Made by a program: the position numbers and the translations under genes. Shown one piece after another: positions 16,914 through 25,830 of a stretch of DNA of 64,000 bases. The notes below the pieces were generated by a model, which searched no databases, had not been told where the DNA came from, and worked only from the letters and a program-made list of their open reading frames with translations. This DNA comes from Flavobacterium undicola (lineage in GTDB: Bacteria > Bacteroidota > Bacteroidia > Flavobacteriales > Flavobacteriaceae): the NCBI RefSeq assembly GCF_009909155.2, contig NZ_JAAAPM020000019.1, positions 18,783 through 82,782 on the forward strand. Reading direction: 5' to 3'. Each line of letters starts with the position of its first letter. Within the stretch, counting starts at the first letter, position 1.

Positions 16914-18303
16914 ACGATCCTATTGCCTGATAAACAAAACCTATTTTCTCTAAATCAGATCCATTTAATATGTTTCTTCCATCGAATACAAAGGCAGGTT
17001 TTTGCATAGAATCGTAGATTTTCTGCCAGTCGTAAGCAACAAACTCATCCCACTCAGTAAGTACTGCAATTGCATGAGCTCCCGCACAAGCCTCATAAGG
17101 ATTTTCGAAAGACAAAACACTGTTTACATTCTCATCAGCTGCTCTTGACTCCAAATAATCCAAATCGGCTAAAACCTTTTTTCTGGATACTTTCGGGTCA
17201 TAAACAGCAATTTTAGCATTTTCACTTATTAAATCATCCGCTACATATATAGCCGCTGATTCTCTGGTATCGTTAGTATCTTTTTTGAAAGCCCAACCTA
17301 AGAATGTAATCTTTTTATCAGAAACAGTATTATAAAGTGTTTTTACAATATTATTTGAGAAACGTCTTTTTTGATGATCATTCATTATAATCACCTGCTC
17401 CCAATAATCGGCTACCTCGTTTAAGCCATAAGATTTTGCTATATAAACCAAATTAAGAATATCTTTTTGAAAACAAGAACCTCCAAAACCTACTGAAGCT
17501 TTTAAAAATTTTGGCCCTATCCTACTATCCATTCCAATAGCTCTTGCTACCTCATTCACATCGGCACCCGTTTTTTCACAAAGTTCAGACATCGCATTTA
17601 TCGACGAGATTCTTTGTGCCAAAAAAGCATTTGCTGTCAACTTTGATAATTCAGATGACCATACATTAGTCGTCAAAATTTTATCTTCGGAAACCCAATT
17701 AGCATAAACATCAACCAATGCCTGAATCGCTTTTTGTCCTTCTTCGGTAGTATCTCCACCTATTAAAATTCTATCTGGGTTTAATAAATCCTGAACAGCT
17801 GTTCCTTCTGCCAAAAATTCAGGGTTAGACAAAATTTGGAATTTCACCCCATTACCTGTATTATCTAAAATACTCTTAATCGCCTCCGCTGTTCGTACCG
17901 GCAAAGTCGATTTTTCTACTACTATTTTATTTTCTTTAGCAACCTTAGCAATCTGTCTGGCACATAACTCAATGAATTTTAAATCAGCCGCCATTCCTTT
18001 CCCTTTCCCATAGGTCTTCGTTGGTGTATTTACCGAGATAAATATCATTTGCGCCTCATCTATCGCTTTTTCAACATCTGTAGAAAAAAACAAATTTCGC
18101 CCCCTAGCCTCTTTAACAATGTCCGAAAGTCCTGGTTCGTAAATCGGAATTTTATTTACATCCTCATCATTCCAGGCTGCAATTCTTTCTTCGTTTAAAT
18201 CCACAACAGTCACTTGTATCTGTGGACATTTTTGTGCTATAACAGCCATTGTAGGGCCTCCAACATAGCCCGCTCCAATGCAACAAATTTTTGTAATTCC
18301 CAT
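16912..18303 (-). CDS. ugd: UDP-glucose 6-dehydrogenase (eukaryote-like type)
   Basis: 463 residues, the length of animal/plant-type UGDH and longer than enteric Ugd (388). The N-terminal [17 protein letters not shown] is the NAD-binding fold, [13 protein letters not shown] the middle motif, and [13 protein letters not shown] carries the catalytic cysteine. [17 protein letters not shown] binds UDP-sugar in the C-terminal lobe. It oxidises UDP-glucose to UDP-glucuronate. It is the second nucleotide-sugar dehydrogenase of the locus beside the UDP-HexNAc enzyme at 14624-15931, so the polymer probably contains one or two acidic sugars. Confidence 0.94.
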   Translation of the reverse strand: MGITKICCIGAGYVGGPTMAVIAQKCPQIQVTVVDLNEERIAAWNDEDVNKIPIYEPGLSDIVKEARGRNLFFSTDVEKAIDEAQMIFISVNTPTKTYGKGKGMAADLKFIELCARQIAKVAKENKIVVEKSTLPVRTAEAIKSILDNTGNGVKFQILSNPEFLAEGTAVQDLLNPDRILIGGDTTEEGQKAIQALVDVYANWVSEDKILTTNVWSSELSKLTANAFLAQRISSINAMSELCEKTGADVNEVARAIGMDSRIGPKFLKASVGFGGSCFQKDILNLVYIAKSYGLNEVADYWEQVIIMNDHQKRRFSNNIVKTLYNTVSDKKITFLGWAFKKDTNDTRESAAIYVADDLISENAKIAVYDPKVSRKKVLADLDYLESRAADENVNSVLSFENPYEACAGAHAIAVLTEWDEFVAYDWQKIYDSMQKPAFVFDGRNILNGSDLEKIGFVYQAIGS

Positions 18304-18311
18304 TTATTTCA

Positions 18312-18400
18312 TTATGTGTTATGCGTTATAGGTTATAGGTTATGTGTTATGAGATATGAAATCAAAAGCAACTTCTAACTCCTAACTTCTAACTCCCAAC
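18312..18400. repeat. Composite word-repeat spacer (TTATGNGTTAT block + CTAACTCCTAAC block)
   Basis: The gap between the epimerase and ugd is filled by TTATGTGTTATGCGTTAT-type words (18312-18356) and then CTTCTAACTCCTAACTTC-type words (18371-18400). A spacer built of the same two blocks in the same order occurs between rpsL and rpsG (47838-47927). A reverse-oriented piece (GGTTAGAAGTTAGAAG) follows rarA at 57549-57563. No promoter was recognised in it. Confidence 0.6.
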
Positions 18401-18407
18401 TTACTTC

Positions 18408-19391
18408 CTACTTCAAATTATTCCAATACCAATCTACTGCAATCTTAAGTCCTTCTTGTAAAGAATATTGCGGATTATAAGCCAACAATTCTTTTGCTTT
18501 ATCAATACTAGCTAATGAATGCGGAATATCCCCTGCTCTGTTTGCCCCATGAATAACTGCCACTTCTGCAATTTTAGCATCATAGGCACTTAAATATTCT
18601 TTTAAATAAGCAACCAAATCATTCAAAGTATTTCTATCTCCGTAAGCTGTATTGTAAACAGTGTTAACAGCCTCAATTTCATCTGTCGAAATAGCCAATT
18701 CATTCATTTGAATCACATTATCGATATAAGTGAAATCACGTGAATAATTCCCATCGCCATTGATGGTAATACTTTCGTGATTCATCAATTGCATCACAAA
18801 TTTAGGAATCACTGCCGCATAAGCGCCATTCGGATCTTGTTTTCTTCCAAAAACATTAAAATAACGTAAACCTATCGTTTCTACCCCATAAGTTTTACTG
18901 AAAATCTCAGCATACAGTTCGTTTACATATTTAGTAATTGCATAAGGCGAAAGCGGCTTCCCGATTACTTCTTCTACTTTTGGCAATCCTACTGAATCCC
19001 CATAAGTTGAAGAACTGGCAGCATACACAAAACGTTTCACTTTAGCTTCGGTAGCGGCTTGCAACATATTCAGAAATCCTGAAACGTTGACATCATTCGT
19101 AGTAATAGGATCATTAATAGAACGCGGCACCGAACCTAAAGCGGCCTGATGCAACACATAATCAACTCCTTCTACTGCATTTTTACAATCTTCAAAATTT
19201 CGTATATCGCCTTCAATCAAAAGAAAATTAGGATTAGGTATACATTCTTTCAAATTATGACGGTGACCTGTGGCAAAATTATCCAAACAAATTACTTTAT
19301 TGCCTTTTGACAAAAAATATTCACAAAGATTAGAACCAATAAAACCAGCTCCTCCTGTTATTAAAATGCTATATTTTGTTATTTCTCTCAT
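18408..19391 (-). CDS. UDP-N-acetylglucosamine 4-epimerase (WbpP/TviC/Gne type)
   Basis: 327 residues, extended SDR. The NAD-binding motif TGGAGFIGSNLCEYFL lies at the N-terminus; HQAALGSVPRSINDP is typical of the WbpP/TviC group, and SSSTYGD plus YAITKYVNELYA give the Ser-Tyr-Lys triad. NVFGRKQDPNGAYAAVIPKF is the substrate region. These enzymes interconvert UDP-GlcNAc/UDP-GalNAc or their uronic acids. Paired with the TviB/WbpO-like dehydrogenase it would give UDP-GalNAcA. It lies between wzc and ugd on the same strand. Confidence 0.88.
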   Translation of the reverse strand: MREITKYSILITGGAGFIGSNLCEYFLSKGNKVICLDNFATGHRHNLKECIPNPNFLLIEGDIRNFEDCKNAVEGVDYVLHQAALGSVPRSINDPITTNDVNVSGFLNMLQAATEAKVKRFVYAASSSTYGDSVGLPKVEEVIGKPLSPYAITKYVNELYAEIFSKTYGVETIGLRYFNVFGRKQDPNGAYAAVIPKFVMQLMNHESITINGDGNYSRDFTYIDNVIQMNELAISTDEIEAVNTVYNTAYGDRNTLNDLVAYLKEYLSAYDAKIAEVAVIHGANRAGDIPHSLASIDKAKELLAYNPQYSLQEGLKIAVDWYWNNLK

Positions 19392-19727
19392 TTTTTTTTA
19401 AAATTTGCTGTTGAGCGTGTTTATTTTTTTTCAAAAAAATCATTGGCAAAATTATCAAAAAGTAAGTTCGATGAGTAATTTTATTCAACTTTAAACAAAA
19501 CGTGATTCTTCCCTAACTCCAACTGTCCTTAACTTCCGCAGTCGAGTGTCAAATGTTTGAAGAATGCGTAAAAAGAAAAGCTGTTTGATCCGCCGCGGCG
19601 GAGAGTTCTTTTCTTTTAGCATTCGAAAACTAATTTGACCGACGAGGAAGAGCAAGACTTGATTTTTTTGTTTCTTTTTTGATCAAGCAAAAAAGAAAAT
19701 TCCTTTTCCATACAATTCTAAACACCC
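19392..19727. other. 336-base intergenic region with GC palindrome and A/T inverted repeat
   Basis: No coding sequence is supported. It holds a 14-bp palindrome TCCGCCGCGGCGGA (19589-19602), flanked by near-complementary A/G- and T/C-rich runs (AAAAAGAAAAG before, TTCTTTTCTTTT after). An 11-bp inverted repeat TTTCTTTTTTG/CAAAAAAGAAA has arms 19671-19681 and 19688-19698. A TAATTTTG box (19447-19454, minus strand) fits the Bacteroidota -7 consensus for the epimerase gene, but no TTG was found at the right distance. The A/T hairpin follows the wzc stop by 30 bases and may end that transcript. Confidence 0.55.
19671..19698 (-). terminator. Possible terminator hairpin after wzc
   Basis: Perfect 11-bp arms (19671-19681 and 19688-19698) around the loop ATCAAG, 30 bases after the wzc stop. 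On the minus strand the stem is T- then A-rich and is followed by ACAAAAAAATC, so there is no clean T-tract and termination strength is uncertain. Confidence 0.45.
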
Positions 19728-22175
19728 CTACGCTTTTCTAATCTTTTTAAGTAATTTTTGTATCAATCCTTTCGGTTTTTCCTCCTCATGATAACCATTT
19801 GAATAATCCCCATAACCGTATCCATAACTATATGCTGATCCGTATTTAGCCTTATTTTCAAAACCGTTCAAAATAATACTAACATTAGTTATTTCTTCTC
19901 TTTTAACTCTATTATTCAACAAAGCAATCATCTCTTTCTTAGTTATATTTTGCCTTACTATATACAAAGTTACATCAGCATATTGCGCAAGCTCTAACGA
20001 ATCTGAAACTAAGCCAACCGGAGGAGTATCTAAAATAATATAATCATATTTCGCCTTTAATTCTTCCATTAACTCTGTCATAGCTCCTCCAATAATTAGC
20101 TCTGAAGGATTAGGTGGAATAGGCCCCGAAAGGATAACATCTAAATAAGGAACTGCTGTTTTATTTACTATTTCTTCCAGACTTTTTTGTTTGATTAAAT
20201 AATTAACCACACCAACATCACTTGATAAATTAAATTCTTGAGCCAATTTTGGTTTTCTTAAATCCAATCCAACAATTACAGTTTTCTTTTCACTTAAAGC
20301 AAAAACTGTCGCAATATTTATCGAACAAAAGGTCTTTCCTTCACCACTGACAGAAGAGGTTATCATAAGTGTTTTTGCACCTTCTACATGTTGTTTTTTG
20401 TACAAAAACTGTAAGGAAGAACGAATAGCTCTAAAAGATTCCGATAAAGCGGATTTAGGTTTATCAAAAACTGCCAATTCCCCTTTATCTTTATAGACAC
20501 CTACAACTCCTATTAAAGGAATTTGAGTTTGCTTACTAACATCTTCTACATTTTGAACCGAATTATTAATACAGAAGACAACGAATATAAAAAGCAACGG
20601 AATAAAGATTCCGAGAAAAAGTGCCAATACATAATTCACCGATGTTTTAGGACCAATTAATCCTCCTCCTACATCTTTAGCCGGATCTATAAAATGAATA
20701 TCTGATAAATTTGCTGCTTTTACAATATCGGCTTCGCTTCTTTTTTGTAAAAATGTGCTGTAAATATTATCGCTTAAATCGTATTTCCTTTTAATTTTTA
20801 TTAATTCCTGTTGGTCATCAGGCAACTGTTTGATATTTCCTTCAGCTTGATTAATTTTACTATTAACCAACCTTAAATCAAACTGTAAAGATGATTTTGC
20901 ACTAGCTATATTCTCTAACAAAACACTTTTAATAGCTTCCATCTGGTTATCAAAATCCCTGAATATCTTATCACTTTTTACAGCATAAGCCATTTCCGAA
21001 CGTTGTGTAGAAAGCGCAATCAATTTAGAAATATTAGCTACAATATTTGGATCATCTATTCCTGCAACTGATGGTGCCGGAAGTTTAGAATAATCAACAC
21101 TATTTTTCAAATAGGCTTTAAGCGAATTGTAATAGGTGATTTTTCTAGCAATAGCATCTTTTTCTACATCATATTGAAGAATTTTGTCCGAAAACTTAGC
21201 CCCTCCATCTTCAATATTAAAAACATCTTTTCCTCTCTTGAAGGACTTTAATTCTTCGCCAGCTGTCTTTAATTGTGATTCCATAGCAACAAGTGTACTA
21301 TCTATAAAAGCAATTGTATTGGTTGCAAATTGATTTTTGTTATCCAATTGCCTTTTGATAAGCATATTGACAGTCGCATTAAGATATTCGACCATCCTAG
21401 CCTTATTAGTACCCTGTAATCTCAAAGTTAATATAGACGCTCCTTTATCATCAGCTTCTACACCAATTCCTTTATAGCGAGACACTACACCATTAAAATC
21501 ATTAAATCGAACAAAATATTCTTTGCCTTTGTAAAATCCCGGATTGTCTTTTATTTGTAATTTCCAATGTAAAAAAGGCAACGAAACCTGTTCTCCCACT
21601 CTGTACGTTTTAACAAAATCGCCAACAGCCACAGCAGTACTACTATATGAATTATCCGAATAAGTAATTAATGAAGCCGAATTACCCTCGAACGGAATTT
21701 TTATTTGATATTCGGATTCGCTTAAAAATGTAATACTAATCAATCCTCCCGACAACTGTCCTTTGTTTTTATCGATATTCACATAAAACGGAACAGCTCC
21801 ATAAGCATCAACCATATTGTACTTTTCCTGCACCAAATAATCGATGTAATACTGTAATTGATCAACTACTAATTCGTTATGAGACCGGGATTGCAATGTG
21901 GTTGAAACAGTTTGCATTTGATCAGAAACTCCTCCCCAATTAAATGTCAAACTCGTATTGGAAGTAAACAATGGATTACTTTCTTCTTTTATAGAAATTA
22001 AAGTTCCCATTTCGTAAATTTTCTCTTTACGAATATTAACCTGATAAGCAATGGTAAAAGCAATAATCAAACTTACCAAAAACCATTTCCAATAACTTAA
22101 TATCTTTATAAGTAATCCTTTAAAGTCAAAGCTTACCTGATTTTCAAAAAGGGAAAAATCTTTTATATCTAACAT
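19728..22175 (-). CDS. wzc: Wzc-type polysaccharide co-polymerase / tyrosine autokinase
   Basis: 815 residues. The N-terminal Wzz domain has a membrane segment near residues 30-48, a long periplasmic coiled-coil region follows, and a second membrane segment lies near 510-535. The C-terminal BY-kinase domain has Walker A VSGEGKT (Lys near 614), Walker A' VIVGLDLRKP and Walker B YDYIILDTPP. The C-terminus ends in a tyrosine cluster, seven Tyr within residues 778-795, that would be autophosphorylated. It controls assembly and export with the Wza lipoprotein encoded 15 bases upstream. Wzc kinases are normally reset by a Wzb phosphatase, which is not in this window. Confidence 0.94.
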   Translation of the reverse strand: MLDIKDFSLFENQVSFDFKGLLIKILSYWKWFLVSLIIAFTIAYQVNIRKEKIYEMGTLISIKEESNPLFTSNTSLTFNWGGVSDQMQTVSTTLQSRSHNELVVDQLQYYIDYLVQEKYNMVDAYGAVPFYVNIDKNKGQLSGGLISITFLSESEYQIKIPFEGNSASLITYSDNSYSSTAVAVGDFVKTYRVGEQVSLPFLHWKLQIKDNPGFYKGKEYFVRFNDFNGVVSRYKGIGVEADDKGASILTLRLQGTNKARMVEYLNATVNMLIKRQLDNKNQFATNTIAFIDSTLVAMESQLKTAGEELKSFKRGKDVFNIEDGGAKFSDKILQYDVEKDAIARKITYYNSLKAYLKNSVDYSKLPAPSVAGIDDPNIVANISKLIALSTQRSEMAYAVKSDKIFRDFDNQMEAIKSVLLENIASAKSSLQFDLRLVNSKINQAEGNIKQLPDDQQELIKIKRKYDLSDNIYSTFLQKRSEADIVKAANLSDIHFIDPAKDVGGGLIGPKTSVNYVLALFLGIFIPLLFIFVVFCINNSVQNVEDVSKQTQIPLIGVVGVYKDKGELAVFDKPKSALSESFRAIRSSLQFLYKKQHVEGAKTLMITSSVSGEGKTFCSINIATVFALSEKKTVIVGLDLRKPKLAQEFNLSSDVGVVNYLIKQKSLEEIVNKTAVPYLDVILSGPIPPNPSELIIGGAMTELMEELKAKYDYIILDTPPVGLVSDSLELAQYADVTLYIVRQNITKKEMIALLNNRVKREEITNVSIILNGFENKAKYGSAYSYGYGYGDYSNGYHEEEKPKGLIQKLLKKIRKA

Positions 22176-22190
22176 TTTTTGAAATGTGTT

Positions 22191-22979
22191 TTATCTTTTT
22201 AATAATAAAAAAACAGTTGTTGTTAAAGATATTAACGTTAATATAGTCCCTAAAGACTCTATACCCGTTTTTCCTGTACCCCAAGTTTTTTGCTTGAGCG
22301 GTTTTACATAAATATAATCATTAGGCTGCAAATAAAAATAAGGCGAGTTCACTACATTAATATCTGTAAGATCAATATCGTGCATCTCATTTCCTGTGGG
22401 TGTTTTACGGATAATAGTTACCGCTTTTCTATTTCCTATAAGTGTAATATCGCCAGCATTAGCAATAGCTTCCATAATATTCACATGCTCCTGAAACAAG
22501 GTTTTAGTTCCTGTACTTCCTATTTCACCATTTATGGTATAACGAAAGCCAGCCAATTTTACTATCACAAAAATATTAGCTTCTTTTTTGAAATACTCAG
22601 CTAACAATTGTTTTTCAATACGCTGTCTTACCTCGTCAAGAGTATATCCTATTACATTCAACTCCCCTAAAACTGGCATTCTAATATTCCCATGATCATC
22701 AACCGTAAAACCACCAAAATACAAAGCTGCTTCAGACTTTCCTGATTCTCCTTCATTTGTAGTGTTAAAAATCTCAACTAATTTAGGATCGTTTGCTTTA
22801 ATGCTAATACTTAAAACATCATTAGATTGTAAACGATAAGGTTTAGACATTACAGCCGAAATTGAAGTTTCAATATTTGTTTCATTTTTATTTTGCAAAT
22901 AAACCAAATCTCTTGTTGATATACAGGAGGAAAACAACACACTAATACTTAGCAATAAACCAAATAGATACTTACCCAT
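22191..22979 (-). CDS. wza: Wza-type polysaccharide export lipoprotein
   Basis: 262 residues. The lipoprotein signal peptide ends in LFSSC with the lipidated cysteine at 19. The export domain begins at YRLQSNDVLSISIKAND (about residue 51), an SLBB-like unit follows (YTINGEIGSTGTKTL), and a C-terminal hydrophobic helix (LGTILTLISLTTTVFLLL) would cross the outer membrane. It forms the outer-membrane channel aligned with Wzc encoded directly downstream. A TATATTTG box at 22997-23004 (minus strand) sits 18 bases before the start and may be the -7 element of the locus promoter, though no TTG was found at the expected distance. Confidence 0.92.
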   Translation of the reverse strand: MGKYLFGLLLSISVLFSSCISTRDLVYLQNKNETNIETSISAVMSKPYRLQSNDVLSISIKANDPKLVEIFNTTNEGESGKSEAALYFGGFTVDDHGNIRMPVLGELNVIGYTLDEVRQRIEKQLLAEYFKKEANIFVIVKLAGFRYTINGEIGSTGTKTLFQEHVNIMEAIANAGDITLIGNRKAVTIIRKTPTGNEMHDIDLTDINVVNSPYFYLQPNDYIYVKPLKQKTWGTGKTGIESLGTILTLISLTTTVFLLLKR

Positions 22980-22996
22980 TTTATTATTTTAGATAA

Positions 22997-23004
22997 CAAA
23001 TATA
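22997..23004 (-). promoter_or_regulatory. Possible -7 element (TATATTTG) upstream of wza
   Basis: Minus-strand TATATTTG matches the Bacteroidota -7 consensus TANNTTTG and lies 18 bases before the wza ATG. The expected TTG 17-23 bases further upstream is absent, so this is only a candidate for the start of the polysaccharide locus. Confidence 0.4.
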
Positions 23005-23048
23005 GCTTTTCATTTATTATATTAAAAGCCTCGTTATTATTAAACCAA

Positions 23049-23669
23049 TTAATTATTTTTAATCGCCTTTTCAAAAGGCAAACGCTGTAAAATACTTCGT
23101 CCTAAAGTCACTTCGTCGGCATATTCTAATTCGTCTCCTACGGCAATTCCTCTGGCAATAGTGGAAATTATGATATCCGAATCGGAGATTTGCTTATAAA
23201 TATAAAAATTAGTGGTATCTCCTTCCATCGTAGAACTCAATGCAAAAATCACCTCAATCAATTTTCCTGATTTCACCTTTTCTACTAAACTGGCAATCTT
23301 TAATTGGCTTGGCCCCACTCCGTCAATTGGCGAAATTTTACCTCCCAAAACATGGTATACACCTTTAAACTGCCCTGTGTTTTCAATTGCCATCACATCG
23401 CGAATGTCTTCAACAACACATACCACTTGGTGATTTCTGTTCTTATTACTGCATATTTCACAAATTGCGGTATCCGAAATATTATGACAGCTTTCGCAAA
23501 ATTTAATATCCTCACGCATATTGACTAATGCCTGGGTTAAAAAACCAGTTTGTTCCTTAGGCTGTTTTAACAAATGCAACACTAATCGCAAAGCCGTTCT
23601 TTTTCCAATTCCGGGCAATTGCGATATTTCATTTACTGCTTTCTCTAATAATTTTGAAGAAAATTCCAT
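23049..23669 (-). CDS. recR: Recombination protein RecR
   Basis: 206 residues from the ATG at 23669 ([20 protein letters not shown]); longer starts are upstream of the promoter-like box and do not fit the family. An N-terminal helix-hairpin-helix ([12 protein letters not shown]) is followed by a four-cysteine zinc finger ([17 protein letters not shown]) and a Toprim domain ([14 protein letters not shown]). RecR acts with RecF and RecO in loading RecA at gaps. It is divergently arranged with the symporter gene. A TACATTTG box ends only a few bases before its ATG. Confidence 0.96.
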   Translation of the reverse strand: MEFSSKLLEKAVNEISQLPGIGKRTALRLVLHLLKQPKEQTGFLTQALVNMREDIKFCESCHNISDTAICEICSNKNRNHQVVCVVEDIRDVMAIENTGQFKGVYHVLGGKISPIDGVGPSQLKIASLVEKVKSGKLIEVIFALSSTMEGDTTNFYIYKQISDSDIIISTIARGIAVGDELEYADEVTLGRSILQRLPFEKAIKNN

Positions 23670-23674
23670 AGTTG

Positions 23675-23682
23675 CAAATGTA
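23675..23682 (-). promoter_or_regulatory. -7 element abutting the recR start
   Basis: Minus-strand TACATTTG fits TANNTTTG and is followed by only five bases before the ATG (CAACT). If used, the transcript would be leaderless or nearly so. No TTG was found 17-23 bases upstream, so confidence is modest. Confidence 0.45.
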
Positions 23683-23812
23683 ACAATTTGTTTATTGAAA
23701 TAATTGATTATTCTAAAATGCCTTTTAAAATTCGGATACTTTTTAAATTGGCATTTCACACCACGGTTGCTTGCTTAAAAAATTGTATTTTGGCTATTAT
23801 AAATCCAGGAAA

Positions 23813-25321
23813 ATGACACCAGCCACAATACTAACACTCATTGTTATTTACTTCGGAATTCTATTTGCAATAGCTCATTTCACAAGTAAAAACAACAATG
23901 GAAATGATGCTTTTTTTAAAGCAAATAAAAATTCCAAATGGTATTTGGTTGCTTTTGGAATGATTGGAACCGCCCTATCAGGAGTCACTTTTATTTCTGT
24001 CCCCGGAGAAGTAGGTTCTCCCAATGGAGAGCAATTCAAATATTTTCAATTTGTCTTAGGCAATGCAATAGGTTTTATAATCGTTGCCAAAATACTATTA
24101 CCATTATATTATCGAATGAACCTCACTTCGATTTATAGTTATATTGAACAACGACTTGGTTTCTACTCCTACAAAACAGCGGCCTCTATTTTTTTAATTA
24201 GCCGAACCATTGGTTCCTCCTTTAGATTATATCTCGTAGTTATCGTGCTGCAACGTTTTGTGTTTGATTATTACCAAATCCCATTTGCTGTTACCGTCAT
24301 AATTTCATTAGCTCTAATCTTTGCCTATACTTATCGCGGTGGTTTAAAAACAATTATTATCACTGATACTTTGCAGACTTTTTTCTTAGTAAGCTCCGTT
24401 TTCTTAACCATTTACTTTATTTGTCAAAGCCTAAATTTGAATGTATTTCAAGCATTCGAAGTGGTAAAAAACAGTAATTATTCAAAAACTTTTTTCTTTG
24501 ACGACTTTCTAACGAATAAATTCCATTTTGTAAAGCAAATTCTCGGAGGAATATTTGTGACAATCGCCATGGTAGGCCTGGACCAAGACTTGATGCAAAA
24601 AAACCTAAGTTGCGCTAACATTGGCGAAGCCCAAAAAAACATGTTTACCTTCACTGGAATTTTCGTCATTATCAATCTTTTCTTTTTAAGTGTTGGCGCC
24701 TTGCTTTACATTTATGCTACAAAAAATGGTGTTGAAATCCCGAAAGATCTAATAACAGGAAAACCCAGAACCGATTTACTTTTTCCTGAAATTGCTTTTC
24801 ATCATCTGAGCATTGTTCCTTCAGTGATTTTTTTATTAGGATTAACCGCCGCCACTTTCGCCACAACCGATTCGGCTTTAACAGCGCTAACGACTTCTTT
24901 TTGCGTCGATTTTTTAGGAATGGATAAAACCGAGAATTTAGATAAACCTAATATTATAAGGACAAGACATTTTACGCATCTTGGATTTTCTTTCTTGATG
25001 TTTCTAGTAATCGTATTTTTTAATTCCATCAACGATAGTTCGGTAGTTGGAATGATTTTCAGAGTCGCCTCCTATACCTATGGTCCATTATTAGGTTTGT
25101 ATTGCTTTGGACTATTTCTAAAATCAAAAACGGTAAAAGACCGTTACGTTCCTTTTGTCTGCGTCTCTTCACCTGCACTCACTTATTTTATCAGCGAACA
25201 TTCAAAGGATTTTTTAATGGGATACACTTTTGACAACGAATTAATCATCATCAACGGATTAATTACTCTTGTAGGTTTATTATTGATTAGCAAAACCACC
25301 AAAGATAAAATCAGTTTTTAG
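23813..25321 (+). CDS. Sodium:solute symporter family transporter
   Basis: 502 residues from the ATG at 23813 (MTPATILTLIVIYFG); the earlier codons from 23771 are unlikely to be translated. About 13 hydrophobic segments follow, with the SSS hallmarks WYLVAFGMIGTALSG (second helix) and a central GLDQDLMQ stretch, and a C-terminal GLFLKSKTVKDR loop. The family moves sugars, amino acids or carboxylates with Na+. The substrate cannot be told from sequence alone. It stands alone, divergent from recR and convergent with the CoA-binding protein gene. Confidence 0.87.
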   Translation: MTPATILTLIVIYFGILFAIAHFTSKNNNGNDAFFKANKNSKWYLVAFGMIGTALSGVTFISVPGEVGSPNGEQFKYFQFVLGNAIGFIIVAKILLPLYYRMNLTSIYSYIEQRLGFYSYKTAASIFLISRTIGSSFRLYLVVIVLQRFVFDYYQIPFAVTVIISLALIFAYTYRGGLKTIIITDTLQTFFLVSSVFLTIYFICQSLNLNVFQAFEVVKNSNYSKTFFFDDFLTNKFHFVKQILGGIFVTIAMVGLDQDLMQKNLSCANIGEAQKNMFTFTGIFVIINLFFLSVGALLYIYATKNGVEIPKDLITGKPRTDLLFPEIAFHHLSIVPSVIFLLGLTAATFATTDSALTALTTSFCVDFLGMDKTENLDKPNIIRTRHFTHLGFSFLMFLVIVFFNSINDSSVVGMIFRVASYTYGPLLGLYCFGLFLKSKTVKDRYVPFVCVSSPALTYFISEHSKDFLMGYTFDNELIIINGLITLVGLLLISKTTKDKISF

Positions 25322-25333
25322 ATTAAAACAAAA

Positions 25334-25376
25334 AAAGCCATCTTCTTGACGAAAACGGCTTTAGTATTTTTTCAAA
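25334..25376. terminator. Hairpin between convergent symporter and CoA-binding protein genes
   Basis: AAAGCC (25334-25339) pairs with GGCTTT (25357-25362); the plus strand continues AGTATTTTTT, and the minus strand has a T-run from the A-tract at 25328-25336. It may serve both convergent genes. Confidence 0.55.
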
Positions 25377-25384
25377 TAAGATAA

Positions 25385-25750
25385 TTAATATTGATTTGTC
25401 ACCAACAAAGTCAGCGTACAAGCTACATCAACTTTTATATTATTTAATTCTAAAAGTTGGTACAACTCAGGATTCTCAGTTCCTGGATTAAAAACAACAC
25501 GTTTAGGCTGTGCTTCTACTATATAATTATAATAATCGCGTTGATTTTTGGCATTTAAATACAAAGAAATCGTATCAATATTTTTTATAGGAATAGCTTT
25601 AGTCCTAATTTTAATTCCTGCTACCTCTCCTGCATTTTGACCAATAGCAAGAACCGAATGTCCTTTTTCTACAAGCATTTCAATTGCTTTAAACACTGGC
25701 TTATGAGTCTTTGTGGAGGCTCCAAGAACCAAGGTTTTTTTATTTTTCAT
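25385..25750 (-). CDS. CoA-binding domain protein (YccU-like)
   Basis: 121 residues forming a single Rossmann-type CoA_binding domain. It has KTLVLGASTKTHKPVFKAIEML at the N-terminus, a second strand GHSVLAIGQ, and RVVFNPGTENPELYQLL near the C-terminus. The precise physiological role of such small proteins is not known. It is a single gene converging with the symporter. A TACTTTTG box (25769-25776, minus strand) precedes it without a clear TTG. Confidence 0.75.
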   Translation of the reverse strand: MKNKKTLVLGASTKTHKPVFKAIEMLVEKGHSVLAIGQNAGEVAGIKIRTKAIPIKNIDTISLYLNAKNQRDYYNYIVEAQPKRVVFNPGTENPELYQLLELNNIKVDVACTLTLLVTNQY

Positions 25751-25830
25751 TTAGAGTATTATTTTTCACAAAAGTAATAAAAATACAGCTAGCATCGCGC
25801 TATTAAAACGAAACTAACTTTTTAAGTCAT

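Noticed and set aside
18312..18400. CRISPR array or tRNA remnant
   Set aside because: There are no constant-length repeats with unique spacers and no cloverleaf; it is tandem short words only.
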